Below are positions 37,801 to 47,934 of a stretch of 64,000 nucleotides of DNA, in pieces; position 1 is the stretch's first letter; every line of letters starts with the position of its first letter. A program made the position numbers and the translations under genes. The stretch is from Branchiostoma lanceolatum (taxonomy: Eukaryota; Chordata; Leptocardii; Amphioxiformes; Branchiostomatidae). Below the pieces are notes generated by a model that worked only from the letters and a program-made list of their open reading frames with translations, did no database searches and was not told where the DNA came from. The stretch lies in NCBI RefSeq assembly GCF_035083965.1, contig NC_089731.1, forward strand, positions 751,501 to 815,500, in the 5' to 3' direction.

Positions 37801-40800
37801 AAAAACACAAACAAAGTGTTAGCAGATTCCTCTGTTGTTGATGAAATTCGTTGACCGCTTCGTCAAATTGCACGCTTGCAGTGAGGTAGCCAACGTGCCG
37901 TAGTCCATCGATATACCCGCTTAAGAGTTGGTGCTTTAAAACATAAAGATTGTAACAACAGCAATTCCAAAGTCCCAATCCCGTATTCGAATTATTGACA
38001 GCAGAACACTCTGCACACGCGATGTGCGTTCGAATGATTCTATGGAAGCCCGTGTGACTTGAAAAGTAGAATTCCGTTTGATAACCCAAAATATCACCTG
38101 GTCCGGAACCTTATCCCGGCCCAGGTATGACATAAATGATATAATAAATATAGTTAATTTCCAAGTTCTTGCCCGAGGGCTAATTGCAACATGAAACAAT
38201 GCAGGTTAACAATGGTGACAAGTGGAACAAGTGATTTTTTTAGAAACTTTTACAGAATGAATCTAAGCTTTTGGGGTTTGACTTTTTGGAAGCAGTGGAA
38301 GACGAGGTGTCCCACTTTCTCTGCAATGAGTGGGTTTTCAGGTGTTGAAAATGAATAAACATATAAGATATAAATACACGCGCAGCACTCACCTATCTGA
38401 CAGTTGGTTCCAAGATACCCCGGCGCGCATTCGGCCGGGCAGACCCCGGTGAAGCGGTTACAGCTCACTCCGCCCTCGCAGTGACACGTCAGGCAGCAGC
38501 CGGCTCCGAACGTGCCGGGTGTACAAGCTAGAAACACACCGATAACTTTACATATATAAAATGCTTCATCCTGTAAATTTAGCCTTATTTTTTTTTACTA
38601 AGTAACTCCAAGAGGTAGATCTCAACTGGTCAACGATCATTCTTTGACAAAGATAATGCATTGCATTGCATAAATTCAGGTAAGTCCGAATCCAGCGTTG
38701 GCTGTTACAGTTAATTTAGAAACTTATTCCGTTATAATTTCTACCATGCCATATGAACTTTGATGATGATGGTGTTTGATTCATGGCATCTTCAGAGCAG
38801 AAAGTGAAGATTTTGCATCGTCTCATCAAGATCATGGCCCCCGACCGAAACCTTTGCGTAAAGACCACGAGTGCTGCGCAACTGGGTCTTCGGTCGTTAT
38901 CAAGAAGACCAGAGGACTGGTCGAAGATGCAGCAACAATTCATGTGTTGGAGTTAGGGTAAATCCTTGGCTTTGTTCAGAATGTGATGTGCAAAAAGGGA
39001 AGAACTAGGCATCACTTCAAGCCAAACCTACCTTCCGAGCACTTGAGCCCGAAGAACCCCGGCGCGCATGAGCAGCCGTACGGGTCGGGCAGGCAGAACG
39101 TCAGGTGCGCACAGCCGTCCTCAGGGTCCGACTGGCCCGAGAAGTCCAGGTGACATCTCAGGTTACACTTCGTGCCGTACCTGTTGGGACCGCAAGCTGG
39201 GGGCGAGGATAAATATATCAGGTTACACTTCGTCGGGACCACAAGCTGAGGAAGGAGGGGGGGGTACCTGTTGTGACCGTAAGCTGGAAGGGGGTATGTA
39301 TCAGGTTACACTTCGTACCATACCTGTTGTGACCGTTAGCTGAGGGGGGGGGGTCAAAATCGCAGGTTACGCTTTGTACCGTACCTGTTTGGACCGCATG
39401 CCGGGGAATGGGGGTGGTTTGATGAGGGTATTGTGAAGACAATGACTGTTTGATAATCTAAAATGGGACTACCTTCACCTTACCAAGCTTACTGTACATG
39501 TTCACTGTATGTGTACGTGGCGCTGCGAAAACAACGGTTATAAAAACCTGGGCGCAGTGCCTGTGACATTGTCCTTGTCTGTCCAAAAGCGAAGTAAAAA
39601 ATATATATATTTGGTAGCGCAGCAGCCACAGCCTCTAGTAAGGGACTGGTCTGTGTGACAGCTAACGATTCGTTGGATATAAAAATATAAACCTACCCTT
39701 CTCGCAGATGGGCCCGTTGAACCCCGGCGGACAGACACACACGCCCGTCCTCGGGTGGCACTCCCCGCCGTTAAAGCACGTGGGACACCTCATACTGCAC
39801 TCGTCTCCCCACAGGCCTACCGGACAGGCTAGAGGTGGAATAAAAAATGATATGCAAAGGAAAATAAGATTATCAATCCACAATCTAAATGCCTTTACCT
39901 GACTAACGTAACTCGTCAGCTTCCTAGCGGTCCAAAAGGAGTCATATTTACTCCTTGCCGTATATATATATCTGGCTCCAAATTTTGTTTTACGGTAATT
40001 TTTCACAGATGGTGATGATGATCATACTGATGAAGATGATGATGATGATGATCATACTGATGAAGATGATGATGATGATAATACTGATGAAGAAGAAGAT
40101 GATGATGATGATGATGGTGGTGTGATGATCGTAATGATGACGACGATGGTTTGAAATAGATAATGATGTTTGTGATGGTGATGGTGATAACAATGATGAC
40201 GATGACGGTTTGAAAATGATGAACATGATTAAGAAAAAAACCTGTCTCACCTCTGACTAGTAATCTCATAATGCCCTGCTGTGCGCGTGCGCGATCCCCT
40301 CCTACTGTCTCGTTGGTGACGTAATAAGATTCATAGATCCCTGAGTCCTCTACACGGACGTCTTCTAGTTTTAACTGCAGTGAGTCTGAAAGCACAAGGA
40401 GATATTAAGACGTTTGCGGAATAAGTGATAGTAATGAGAATAACAATTAAGAACTTCTTGAGTTATGTCAACCACAAAACACATTCACATACGCCGTCAG
40501 AAATACCGTTACAGACAAAACACTACCGGAGACAGCAAAGGTAAATATGATATACCCTCATAAGATCATTAAGAGCGTATCGAATGCTAATGCGTGAAAA
40601 TGAATGCTAGAATATCAAAGCCTGGTTATGCGATCATTGCGCCATGGTAGCGTCATTTAGCGGTATTTGACATATTAAATACAGCTACAATTGTGAGTGT
40701 GCTAAAATTGCATTGAAGCCCGAAGGCCATGCCTCCTCTAGAATGGTTTATGTAAATGGATCCAGCCTAAATACAGACGCACTTAAGACTACTTGCCGAC

Positions 40801-43800
40801 TCCAGTAAGAATGCGGTTAGGCCAATAGCATCATATCAAACACAGGTTTACGTTTCTTACCAGCTCCAGTAAGGATGTGGTTAGCCCAATAGCATCATAT
40901 CAACCACAGGTAAACTTTACGTTTCTTACCGGCTCCAGTAAGAACGTGGCTAGCCCAATAGCATCATATCAACCACAGGTAAACTTTACGTTTCTTACCG
41001 GCGCCAGTAAGAACGTGGCTAGCCCAATAGCATCATATCAACCACAGGTAAACTTTACGTTTCTTACCGGCGCCAGTAAGAACGTGGCTAGCCCAATAGC
41101 ATCATATCAACCACAGGTAAACTTTACGTTTCTTACCGGCTCCAGTCAGGATTTCTCCGTCCCTTCTCCACTCTACCCTGTCGGCCGCCGCTGATGAGCT
41201 CATGTTCAAGGTTATCGACTCCCCCGCGGATACCGTTGTGGTGAGAAGCTGAGGTTTGATCGGCGCTGGGAGGATGGACAAGAGAATGTCATACTGTAAC
41301 ATTAGATGCAGGTTTGTATCATGTTAACGTTGTATCATGTCAACTTCTGTTAATCATGTTTTAACAACAGGAGAATTTTGTCCCCTCCCATCGGTGTTGA
41401 AGGGACCTTCTCTAACGTTAACGATCTAACAAACAAACAAGCAAACAAACAAACAAACAAACAAACAAACAAGCAAACAGAAATCCTACCTCCCGGTTTC
41501 ATCTTGACCCCTGTGACCCTCTCCTTGCCCCCTCTGCCCGTGACGTCACAGTAGAACGCCCCGACCCGTGCGTCCCCTGCGGCCTGGCGGAACCAGAACA
41601 TGGAGCCCCGGTACCCCTCCGGCCAGACGTCCCCTATCACGAACTGGTCAGAGCTCAGGCCGTAGAACTCCTCCTGCTGCGCCTCGAGCTGTGGGAGGGC
41701 AAGGTCAAGATGCAGTGTCAAGGTTAAGACGTTCACACGCAGGGCGGCACAGAGCATCATTCTTCTATCGTTATCTATAGGTTTACTCACAGGGAATCCT
41801 GGTAACTCCCCTGATATATCGATCTTGTTTTTAATGAGGCCGCAATCTTGAATTCCATGCTCAAGGTCATGATGTCTTATTTGCGGAAACGACCGATAAG
41901 AATAAGGCATCAGGTCAAGACGCCGCATCAAGGCTAAGGCGTTCACACGTAGGGTGGCACACTACATCATTCTTCTACCGTACGTCGCTGTCTATAGGTA
42001 TACGCAAAGGGAATCCTCACCTGGTCTTCTTTCTAATGTGGCCGCCATCTTGAATTCCTTACGGAAGGTCATGGTCTACTTTTTGCGAAAACGACCGATA
42101 AGAATAAGGCGACTAATATGGATAAAGTTTTTCCAAGGTCAATGCGCTGTGTCAAGGTTAAGACGTCCACATGCAGAGTGGCGCACTGCATCATTCTTCT
42201 TATCGGGATTCGCTATCTATAACTGTACGCACAGGGAATCCTGTGAACATCCCTGAGCTTGTTTCTAATGAGCCGCCATTTAGGATGTTTTCTCAAGGTC
42301 ATAATGCACTATTTGCCATAATTTGGGCTAGAACATTAAACGCAGGGTGGCACAGAGCATCATTTTTCTACCTGACGTCGCTATCTACAACTTGACGCAC
42401 AGGGATTCCTGGGAATTCCCCTAAAGTTGTTTTCAACGAGGCCGCCATTTTTTAATTTTTGGACATGAAGGTCAAAGCGCACTATTTGTGTTAAAAAGTT
42501 CACACGCAGGTTTGCACAGAGCATTATTCTTCTACCTGACGTCGCTGTCACCAGCTTTACGCACTGCAGGGGATTTTGGGAACTCCCCTGATCTTGTTCC
42601 GCCATCTGATGGGGCCGCCATCTTGAATTTTTTCACAAGGTCAACATAATGCACTATTTGAGTTAAAGCTTTCGCACGCAGGTTGACACAGAGCATCATT
42701 TTTCTACCTGACATCGCTGTTACCAGCTTTACGCACTGTTTATCGTACCCAACAATGTTATTGTGCTCTTGTATGTATATGATATTTTTGTTTACCTGGC
42801 GTTGTCTATGTGAGAATGTTGTAATCTCTTTGTTTTGTATGGCTGGTGTTGTAACACTAACAGTAAGTATTGTAGCCTGATTTTGTGTATTGGTAAATTT
42901 GTAACTTTTTGTTTTTTGTGTGTTTTCCCTGATGCTTGTTTTTGTTGTTGTTGTGATTTATGGCATTTGTGTATTTTGTTCTGATGCATGAATAATTGTA
43001 TATGTTTCTGCTGTTTGTCTATATACGCTTGTTCTCACTTTTTTTTCTATCTGATGTAATTGTTTGATATGGTGTTAATGTAGCTTTTGTTTTATATTTT
43101 TTTGTGCCTGTATAGCGGTTATAATTTGAGTGTGTATAGCGTGTAATGTTTTACATGTAGTTATGTTTCATATATAAATGTATTTTGTAAATTTTTGTAA
43201 AACTTGTAATAAATGCAAACAATTGGTAAGTGTTATATTCAAAACACAGGGAAGGAAAACCCTGCACAGAAACCCAGGGATGACATCCCTGCACAAAAGT
43301 CCTAGGGAAGAAACCCTAGCACAGAAAATCCAGGGGGGATGAAACACCCCTGTCAAAAAAGTCCTAGGGAGCGCACCCTAGCCAAAAAAGCCAGTGGGAA
43401 TGACCCCTGTAGATATATGTAACTTGGGAGCTCACCCAACTGCAAAAAAGCCATTGGGAATGGCCCCTGCAACAATATGTAACTGTGTTTATTTGTTGGT
43501 TGTAAATGTGTAATGTAAATATGTTGGTATGTTAAATATTTATGTATGTTCGAATAAAATTTAAAAAAAAAAATCTTTACGCACTGCAGGGGATTTTGGG
43601 AACTCCCCTGATCTTGCTCCTAATGGGCCGCCATCTTGAATTTTTCACAAGGTCACAATGCACTGTTTGTGTTAAAACGTTAGCACACAGCAGGGTGGCA
43701 CAGAGCATCATTCTTCGCTATCTATGACTTTACTCACTGAAGGGAAGGCTGGGACCTGCCATGATCATGCTTCTAATGAGGCGCCGTTTTGCTCAAGGTC

Positions 43801-45481
43801 ACGATGTACTATTTGCGGAAACGACCGATAAGAATAAGGCGGCCTTTCCAATTATTCTAAGACTCGGTGCATTTCCTGGGGTTGAGTTTGGGACTTATGG
43901 TTTTAAAAGCTCCACGAATTCGGCCACTGCGGTTAAATTATTACAGGTGGCGAAAGATGGCAGAACTAGATACTACAAACTGCCCAAGAAGACCAATGAG
44001 GAAAAAAATCTCTTAGAGGCCGATCAGATCAGAATGTGCAGGAGACATTGCGTACATTACGTTTATTAGATAATACAATTTTTTTTGCGTAGAACGCTAG
44101 ATGTATAACAAGAAAATGGAGCCAAGGCATGACATATTCAGTAGATGGACAGTCTCATCTCCTGGTCCAATGAATAATAAATACCCACACTTTTGATAGA
44201 GTGCTTTATGAAAAAGTGCAAACATTTGAGCTGGCCCATATCTCTTGTTTTCATGTGTTGTCTCAAATATTTTGAACGCATCCAGTGAACATTTCTCTTT
44301 AACCAGTGAAAGAAAAAAAATAAATTAAAGCAATACTTACCACTGGCCCAAAGTTGATGTCATAAACTTCCTCGTCTGTTACGCACTTAAGATAGGTCCT
44401 GTGAGAGGAACCAATAAAAAAGAATGAATGGATGATCAGTACTAAAGAGACTTAAGGATTGTTGCACCTATTTTGGTCATGTTACTTTGTATGGAGTGGG
44501 GGGGTCCTTATCCAGAATGACAAATATTTAATCTAAGATTCCGAAGTACAATGGAAAAAAATACATGTAGGAGACCATAATGAGATCTTTGTTTTGTCGA
44601 CACCCAGTTACGTATTGAATATCGTACAAATTACATTGAGTTACTATCACAAACGACAGACAAAGAAACAACAACTCTTAATGAGTTAACTGTTAAATGT
44701 TTCCTTGTATGTTGTGTACTAGGGCTAGCCAATTTGGGTAGTTGGTCAGATCTATGATATAAAGGTATGACCTTGAAGATACCAGTAACAAAACTTACAA
44801 AATGCACTTCTTTAATTATCAATTAAATTAGCTTGAGAGTTTTGGTTATTGCATGGTCGCTCAACAGTCGTCGACTCAGTGGATTCCGGATAAATCTAAG
44901 ATGGCGAGAGGCTCCTCACCTGTCGTTGTACTCTTCTATGAAGGGGTCAATCACCAAGGTCACGTCCATGACTGCGTCTGGGAGACAAGGAGAAAAAAGG
45001 CCGTAATTTTTTGTTTGTTTCTTGGCAAAACCGTCAAACTACAATAAAAGGTAAAGTTGCCCTCATATATTCCAATCCTTGTTCGCTTAGCGCTTGCTTT
45101 CAAAACATCAATAAACTGACATGTATTGACATAAATTTGACATGTTTGGTTTTTAACAATGCAAGTTACATGACACCCGTTTGTGACGTTTAAATTGTTA
45201 CAGAATTATTGTTGTCAGGATCATAAAGGAAAAACTTGGACCTGACAATTTAGTCAGCTCCATTACCTATAGTTTTTTTTAGAAAACTCAGTTTGATCGA
45301 CACGAACATGTTGTGTGATTCCCTTGCAGTCAGAGTCAGTTCAACGAAATTATGTGACGCCATTATACTCCTATTTGTACTAGTAATAAAAAAGGTTAAA
45401 GATTTTCCTACCTGTCATCAATAATTTGTTGGCGACAAAACTGACAAACACCGTAGCAATCCACCAACAAACCCGCATCAT
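34357..45481 (-). CDS. Gene C: complete TIE-like Ig/EGF transmembrane protein with long acidic tail
   Basis: Thirteen exons: 45412-45481, 44920-44977, 44341-44398, 41490-41688, 41137-41265, 40251-40385, 39697-39828, 39032-39196, 38393-38527, 36961-37092, 35729-35845, 35123-35281 and 34357-34829. They total 1962 bp, or 653 residues. Order: signal peptide 1-24, Ig1 to 128, Ig2 129-216, four 8-Cys EGFs 217-404, two 6-Cys EGFs 405-496, membrane helix 510-528, cytoplasmic tail 529-653. EGF2 contains [11 protein letters not shown] exactly as in vertebrate TIE receptors. The tail has no tyrosine and no kinase. It is a type I surface protein; the function is unknown. The second Ig has lost both canonical cysteines, as in vertebrate TIE. 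Confidence 0.88.
35123..35281 (-). CDS. Gene C exon 12: EGF6, 6-Cys module
   Basis: Encodes a proline-rich lead ([11 protein letters not shown]), then [12 protein letters not shown] and [17 protein letters not shown] fits the O-glucose consensus. The exon continues as TVVRRPAPT before a GTGGGT donor, forming a juxtamembrane stalk. Confidence 0.86.
35729..35845 (-). CDS. Gene C exon 11: EGF5, 6-Cys module
   Basis: Encodes [15 protein letters not shown] to [18 protein letters not shown] fits the O-glucose consensus and CQYGGTC the O-fucose consensus. 39 codons, phase 1 at both ends. Three decayed copies lie upstream at 36150-36500. Confidence 0.86.
35913..36143. mobile_element. MITE family 3, copy in gene C intron
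   Basis: Ends AAAGCCCCCCTCTCACTGG and CCAGTGAGAGGGGGACTTT. Same family as 20087-20311 in the opposite orientation; it shares GTGTTACCCTTGACTTTAA. Confidence 0.8.
36150..36500 (-). repeat. Decayed copies of gene C EGF5 exon
   Basis: Three copies near 36160, 36310 and 36445 of the acceptor part of exon 35729-35845 (GAGCCGATAGGGTGGCAGG; GGGGCTCAACA), about 140-bp spacing, with frame-breaking changes. Confidence 0.75.
36961..37092 (-). CDS. Gene C exon 10: EGF4, 8-Cys module
   Basis: Encodes [16 protein letters not shown] to GYMGPDCQ, 44 codons, donor GTAGGG. Six copies of its acceptor half lie immediately upstream, mostly at an exact 87-bp spacing. Confidence 0.87.
37122..37627 (-). repeat. 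Six 87-bp partial copies of gene C EGF4 exon
   Basis: Copies of the acceptor and first half of exon 36961-37092 with end points at 37186, 37273, 37360, 37447, 37534 and 37621, exactly 87 bp apart. Since 87 is a multiple of three, a reading frame ([19 protein letters not shown] per unit) stays open through the whole array on the minus strand, and another on the plus strand. Confidence 0.93.
37690..37905. mobile_element. MITE family 3 relative next to the 87-bp array
   Basis: Starts near GCGGCATCTCGACTGCGAC and ends near CACGCTTGCAGTGAGG. The interior matches the 35913 copy in part (GGCGGCGTCGCTGCGTCCT; GATGAAATTCGTTGACCGC). Confidence 0.55.
38393..38527 (-). CDS. Gene C exon 9: EGF3 with nine cysteines
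   Basis: Encodes [16 protein letters not shown] to GYLGTNCQI. The paralogous modules have eight cysteines; this one has a ninth in GAGCCLTC, leaving an odd cysteine. Phase 1 at both ends, donor GTGAGT. Confidence 0.87.
39032..39196 (-). CDS. Gene C exon 8: EGF2, diagnostic TIE module
   Basis: Encodes [14 protein letters not shown] to [30 protein letters not shown] is shared exactly with vertebrate TIE1/TIE2 and is the best single family marker here. It is 55 codons, a few longer than in A and B. Acceptor-side partial copies lie upstream at 39208-39405. Confidence 0.9.
39208..39405 (-). repeat. Partial copies of gene C EGF2 exon, acceptor side
   Basis: Four short copies of the first part of exon 39032-39196 (CAGGTTACACTTCGT, then TACCTGTTGTGACCG) with their acceptors, at irregular spacing and increasingly degenerate. 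Confidence 0.8.
39697..39828 (-). CDS. Gene C exon 7: EGF1, TIE-type 8-Cys module
   Basis: Encodes [14 protein letters not shown] to [14 protein letters not shown], 44 codons with eight cysteines, phase 1 at both ends, donor GTAGGT. Confidence 0.89.
40005..40215. repeat. GAT-rich trinucleotide tract
   Basis: GATGATGATG runs with GAAGAT and ATACTGAT interruptions in the gene C intron after exon 40251-40385. Confidence 0.88.
40251..40385 (-). CDS. Gene C exon 6: Ig2, second part
   Basis: Encodes [19 protein letters not shown] then GIMRLLVR. A serine replaces the F-strand cysteine (GIYES versus GVFEC in gene A), matching the cysteine-free Ig2 of vertebrate TIE2. Phase 1 at both ends. Confidence 0.85.
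40790..41131 (-). repeat. 69-bp partial copies of gene C Ig2 exon, donor side
   Basis: At least four units with donors near 40926, 40995 and 41063 (69-bp spacing) plus two degenerate ones further left. Each has about 15 bp of exon end, the GTAAGA donor and a common intron piece (CCCAATAGCATCATATC). Because 69 is a multiple of three, a plus-strand reading frame stays open by accident. Confidence 0.88.
41137..41265 (-). CDS. Gene C exon 5: Ig2, first part
   Basis: Encodes [20 protein letters not shown] then [13 protein letters not shown]. Lacks a B-strand cysteine. Phase 1 at both ends, donor GTAAGA. Four to five 69-bp partial copies of the donor end follow. Confidence 0.84.
41427..41482. repeat. 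(CAAA)n microsatellite
   Basis: AACAAACAAACAAGCAAACA run immediately downstream of the exon 41490-41688 donor. Confidence 0.88.
41490..41688 (-). CDS. Gene C exon 4: Ig1, C-terminal part
   Basis: Encodes [13 protein letters not shown] to [26 protein letters not shown] and [13 protein letters not shown] supplies the F-strand cysteine. Starts phase 0, ends phase 1 at GTAGGA. A degenerate satellite array starts right before its acceptor. Confidence 0.85.
41699..42738. repeat. Degenerate satellite in gene C intron, left part
   Basis: Units of about 140-230 bp with GTTCACACGCAGGGTGGCAC, AGCATCATTCTTCTA and GGCCGCCATCTTGAATT blocks, near 41700, 41930, 42130, 42340, 42490 and 42660. Interrupted by the insertion at 42739. 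Confidence 0.82.
42739..43574 (+). mobile_element. Retroposed insertion with poly-A tail and 12-bp target-site duplication
   Basis: 836 bp inserted into a satellite unit. CTTTACGCACTG stands at both 42727-42738 and 43575-43586. The element ends GAATAAAATTT plus an A11 run. It has no long reading frame and contains degenerate short repeats (CCTGCACAGAAACCCAGGG-like). Probably the truncated 3' end of a LINE or another retroposed RNA. Confidence 0.85.
43575..43850. repeat. Degenerate satellite in gene C intron, right part
   Basis: Continues the interrupted unit (CTTTACGCACTGCAGGGG) and one more copy, with GGGCCGCCATCTTGAATTTT and AAGGTCACAATGCACT blocks. Confidence 0.82.
44341..44398 (-). CDS. 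Gene C exon 3: Ig1, B strand
   Basis: A second 58-bp exon, encoding [18 protein letters not shown] with the B-strand cysteine. It parallels FLKCVSDEA in gene A. Enters phase 2, ends phase 0 at GTAAGT. Confidence 0.82.
44920..44977 (-). CDS. Gene C exon 2: Ig1, N-terminal strand
   Basis: Encodes [19 protein letters not shown]. The DVTLV start equals that of gene A Ig1. The exon is 58 bp, enters phase 1 and leaves phase 2 at GTGAGG. Confidence 0.8.
45412..45481 (-). CDS. Gene C exon 1: start codon and signal peptide
   Basis: Two adjacent ATGs (45479-45481 and 45476-45478) open [19 protein letters not shown], a plausible signal peptide. An in-frame ATG at 45583 would add a long charged N-terminus and is less likely. 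Phase 1 donor GTAGGA. Confidence 0.75.
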
Positions 45482-45489
45482 TTCAACAT

Positions 45490-47290
45490 GGCGGAAGGAA
45501 AAAAACTTCGCGAGTTTTCTTCTGTAACCACAAAGAAAAAAAGATGTAAAAACCAGAATTGGATAAAAAGCTACAGACCGCACGAATTTTCGAGACGTTG
45601 AAGGGCCCTCGACTCTTCACGAGGATTTTGCGTGGATTATCGAGCTCTTGAAAATAATGAACCAACAGGTTCTCGTCGGTGTGAAGAGGTGATGAAGTGG
45701 GTTTTGTTTCCCACATCCTGATCGCTATTGTCTGACTGGTGGTCCGGTGGTCATTCATATGGTACGGATGACGTCACGTCACCATGGCGACGTTGTGACC
45801 AGGAATATGATTCCATAAAAGTGATGCGTTATTCTTAAAAGGCACCGTGAACAAAACAAAAGGGGTTTCTTGCTTTAGAAAACGGGCAAGGTTGAAATGG
45901 AATGGACTCCGTGGAGCAATGCAAGTGGCAAACGTTCGCAAACTTGTATTTTTTGTGTGTGTGTTTTTAATGTTTTATCTGACCTTGGAAATTGACACAC
46001 GGCCTACCACTTTTCATAAATGCCATGGGGTCAAACGGTACAAAACAAATGTATAGTATGGGGCCTGCATGTCGTTTTTACGAAAGCCATTTGTAAGCCA
46101 TTTTGATTTACAGTAATTCGCAAGGAAATGTTTTTATCTCCGGTTAGATTTTGGGCCCCCTGGCGGCTGTTCTTGCTACTGCGGCGGAACTGCTAGTTCT
46201 GGATAAGCCATGGTCATGATCTTTAATGGGAGATATCTCATGTCAAGATTTCCATAACGCAACTCACTTGAAGCATCAGGCACCGTTGGTGATACCTTAC
46301 ACCACATTTACACTCCAGTGGGTTCGATCTAATTGAGATATTGTTATTCCTTCTGTCTAATGTCTAACCTTCATGAACATAGCGGATACAGAACACCACA
46401 GGTTCGCACTTGAAACAACGAAACAACAATATTGAAATAACGAAAAGATTTGCTTCCAGCTAGACACCTTTAAAATGTGCATTTAAATGTATTACTTTGA
46501 ATTGTATACTGAATTGTCTCTAGTATTTCATTGTTGTATATCAATGTAATTGTAATGTTAAGTGGTGCGCAACATCAGCTTGGCTGCCTGGCGCTCCACT
46601 ATGTATTGTCTTGTTCAAAATAAAGAATAAAGTTTGCACTCCAGTGGGTTGGATTTAACTTAGATCTGACGATAATGTTAGCCATATTGTTATTCCTTCC
46701 TGGTTGTCCTACCTTCATAAGCATAGCGGATAGCAAAACCACACATCTGCACAGCGTGTCCTCCGGACAGTATCTAGTTTATAGGAAATACTACTGGGTC
46801 CGATTAAGCGATGACCTTGTGTCTCCCGGAGTCATTAAGGGTTCCTTAAGACCAGACAAGGTCAGTGAAGTTCCTGTACATCATTATTGAATCTCCTGAA
46901 CGTCAGGGTTTTCGCCTGCGGGGAATCTTGAAGCAGATGTAAGGAAAGGAAAGAGAAAGTGATATCGAACCAGTTTAGTTCAATGAAGACTGACTCTTTT
47001 CTACTAGTCGTGACAAAGAAGACAGACGCTACAAGTACATACAGTATTAACACATGTCATTGTACCTGAAAAGTCCACCTAGACTTTGCACAACAGTTAA
47101 TAGAATGAAATAAAACGTAATGAAACTTAGCGTTAGCCCCAACTTTATGTCAACTATAGCATAAGACGCAGCTTTAAACTCCATCTCATTTCTCACTGTA
47201 AGCTGACGAATTTTCACAAAACAATCTTTCTCTTACACATAAGCAGCTAGTCTCATAACAGGCTCTCTTGGCCCATTTTTTTGGCTTACA
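45490..47290. other. Intergenic upstream of gene C; retroelement tail and duplicated block
   Basis: Segments near 46309-46380 and 46632-46735 are similar (CACTCCAGTGGGTT; ATATTGTTATTCCTTC; CATAGCGGATA). Between them lies an AT-rich stretch ending AAAATAAAGAATAAAG, like a retroelement 3' end. 46965-47080 resembles 11560-11650. No gene recognised. Confidence 0.5.
45769..45776. promoter_or_regulatory. Palindromic CRE (TGACGTCA) upstream of gene C
   Basis: A full 8-bp cAMP-response element consensus lies 288 bp upstream of the gene C ATG, within a CpG-containing stretch (GACGTCACGTCACC). Binding of CREB/ATF factors is inferred. Confidence 0.35.
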
Positions 47291-47296
47291 TCGCAA

Positions 47297-47413
47297 TTTT
47301 TGCTGATGACTTCTTTTCGTACTGGGTCGTTTGTGCAGGCAGCTCGTAACCGGGCCTAACGGTTACTGATTGGTTACTATTGACCCAGTACGAAAAGAAG
47401 TCATCAGCAAAAA
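47297..47413. mobile_element. Foldback element with 32-bp perfect arms
   Basis: Arms 47297-47328 and 47382-47413 (TTTTTGCTGATGACTTCTTT and exact complement) around 53 bp. Weaker complementarity extends outward. Confidence 0.8.
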
Positions 47414-47876
47414 GTGTATTATAAGCCCCAAAAAAGGCCCAGAGCTATGGAAGCTATACGTAGCCCGGTACTAGCCTTAGTATTTACAGTTCAAGTCATC
47501 GTTGTACAACACAGAATAACCCAGAAATCAGACGACACCACCGGCTCGTCACAACAAAACGTTACAAGGTGGTCATCATTGGGATCAGACGATTCCCACA
47601 TTCCCGGGCAAGGTTCGAGGCACCCAAGGACGTTATGATGGACTACTGACAACTCCGGGTCAAAGGTGACGTTCTGATCTTAAAGGTAAATTCAGGACAC
47701 CTTGAGAAGGGTCGCAGACTTATGACATATCTGTACAAATAAATTACCGGAGTCAAGGAGTCAAGGCAGTGGTCTCTGTGTACGTGTCTCCGTCGCGCCG
47801 TGGCCTTAACGGGCCCAGTGATCCGGCAATGGTTGCCAAGGACCACGGATATCAAATAAACTTAAAGTTTGTGAAT

Positions 47877-47877
<1 letters not shown>

Positions 47878-47934
<57 letters not shown>

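Noticed and set aside
40877-41194. Plus-strand frame with repeated [18 protein letters not shown]
   Set aside because: An artefact of a 69-bp intronic repeat whose period is a multiple of three. It overlaps a clear minus-strand exon.
19218-45481. Search for tyrosine kinase or FNIII exons in genes B and C
   Set aside because: No kinase motifs (HRDLAARN, DFG) or FNIII-like segments were found between the last EGF and the stop codon in either gene.
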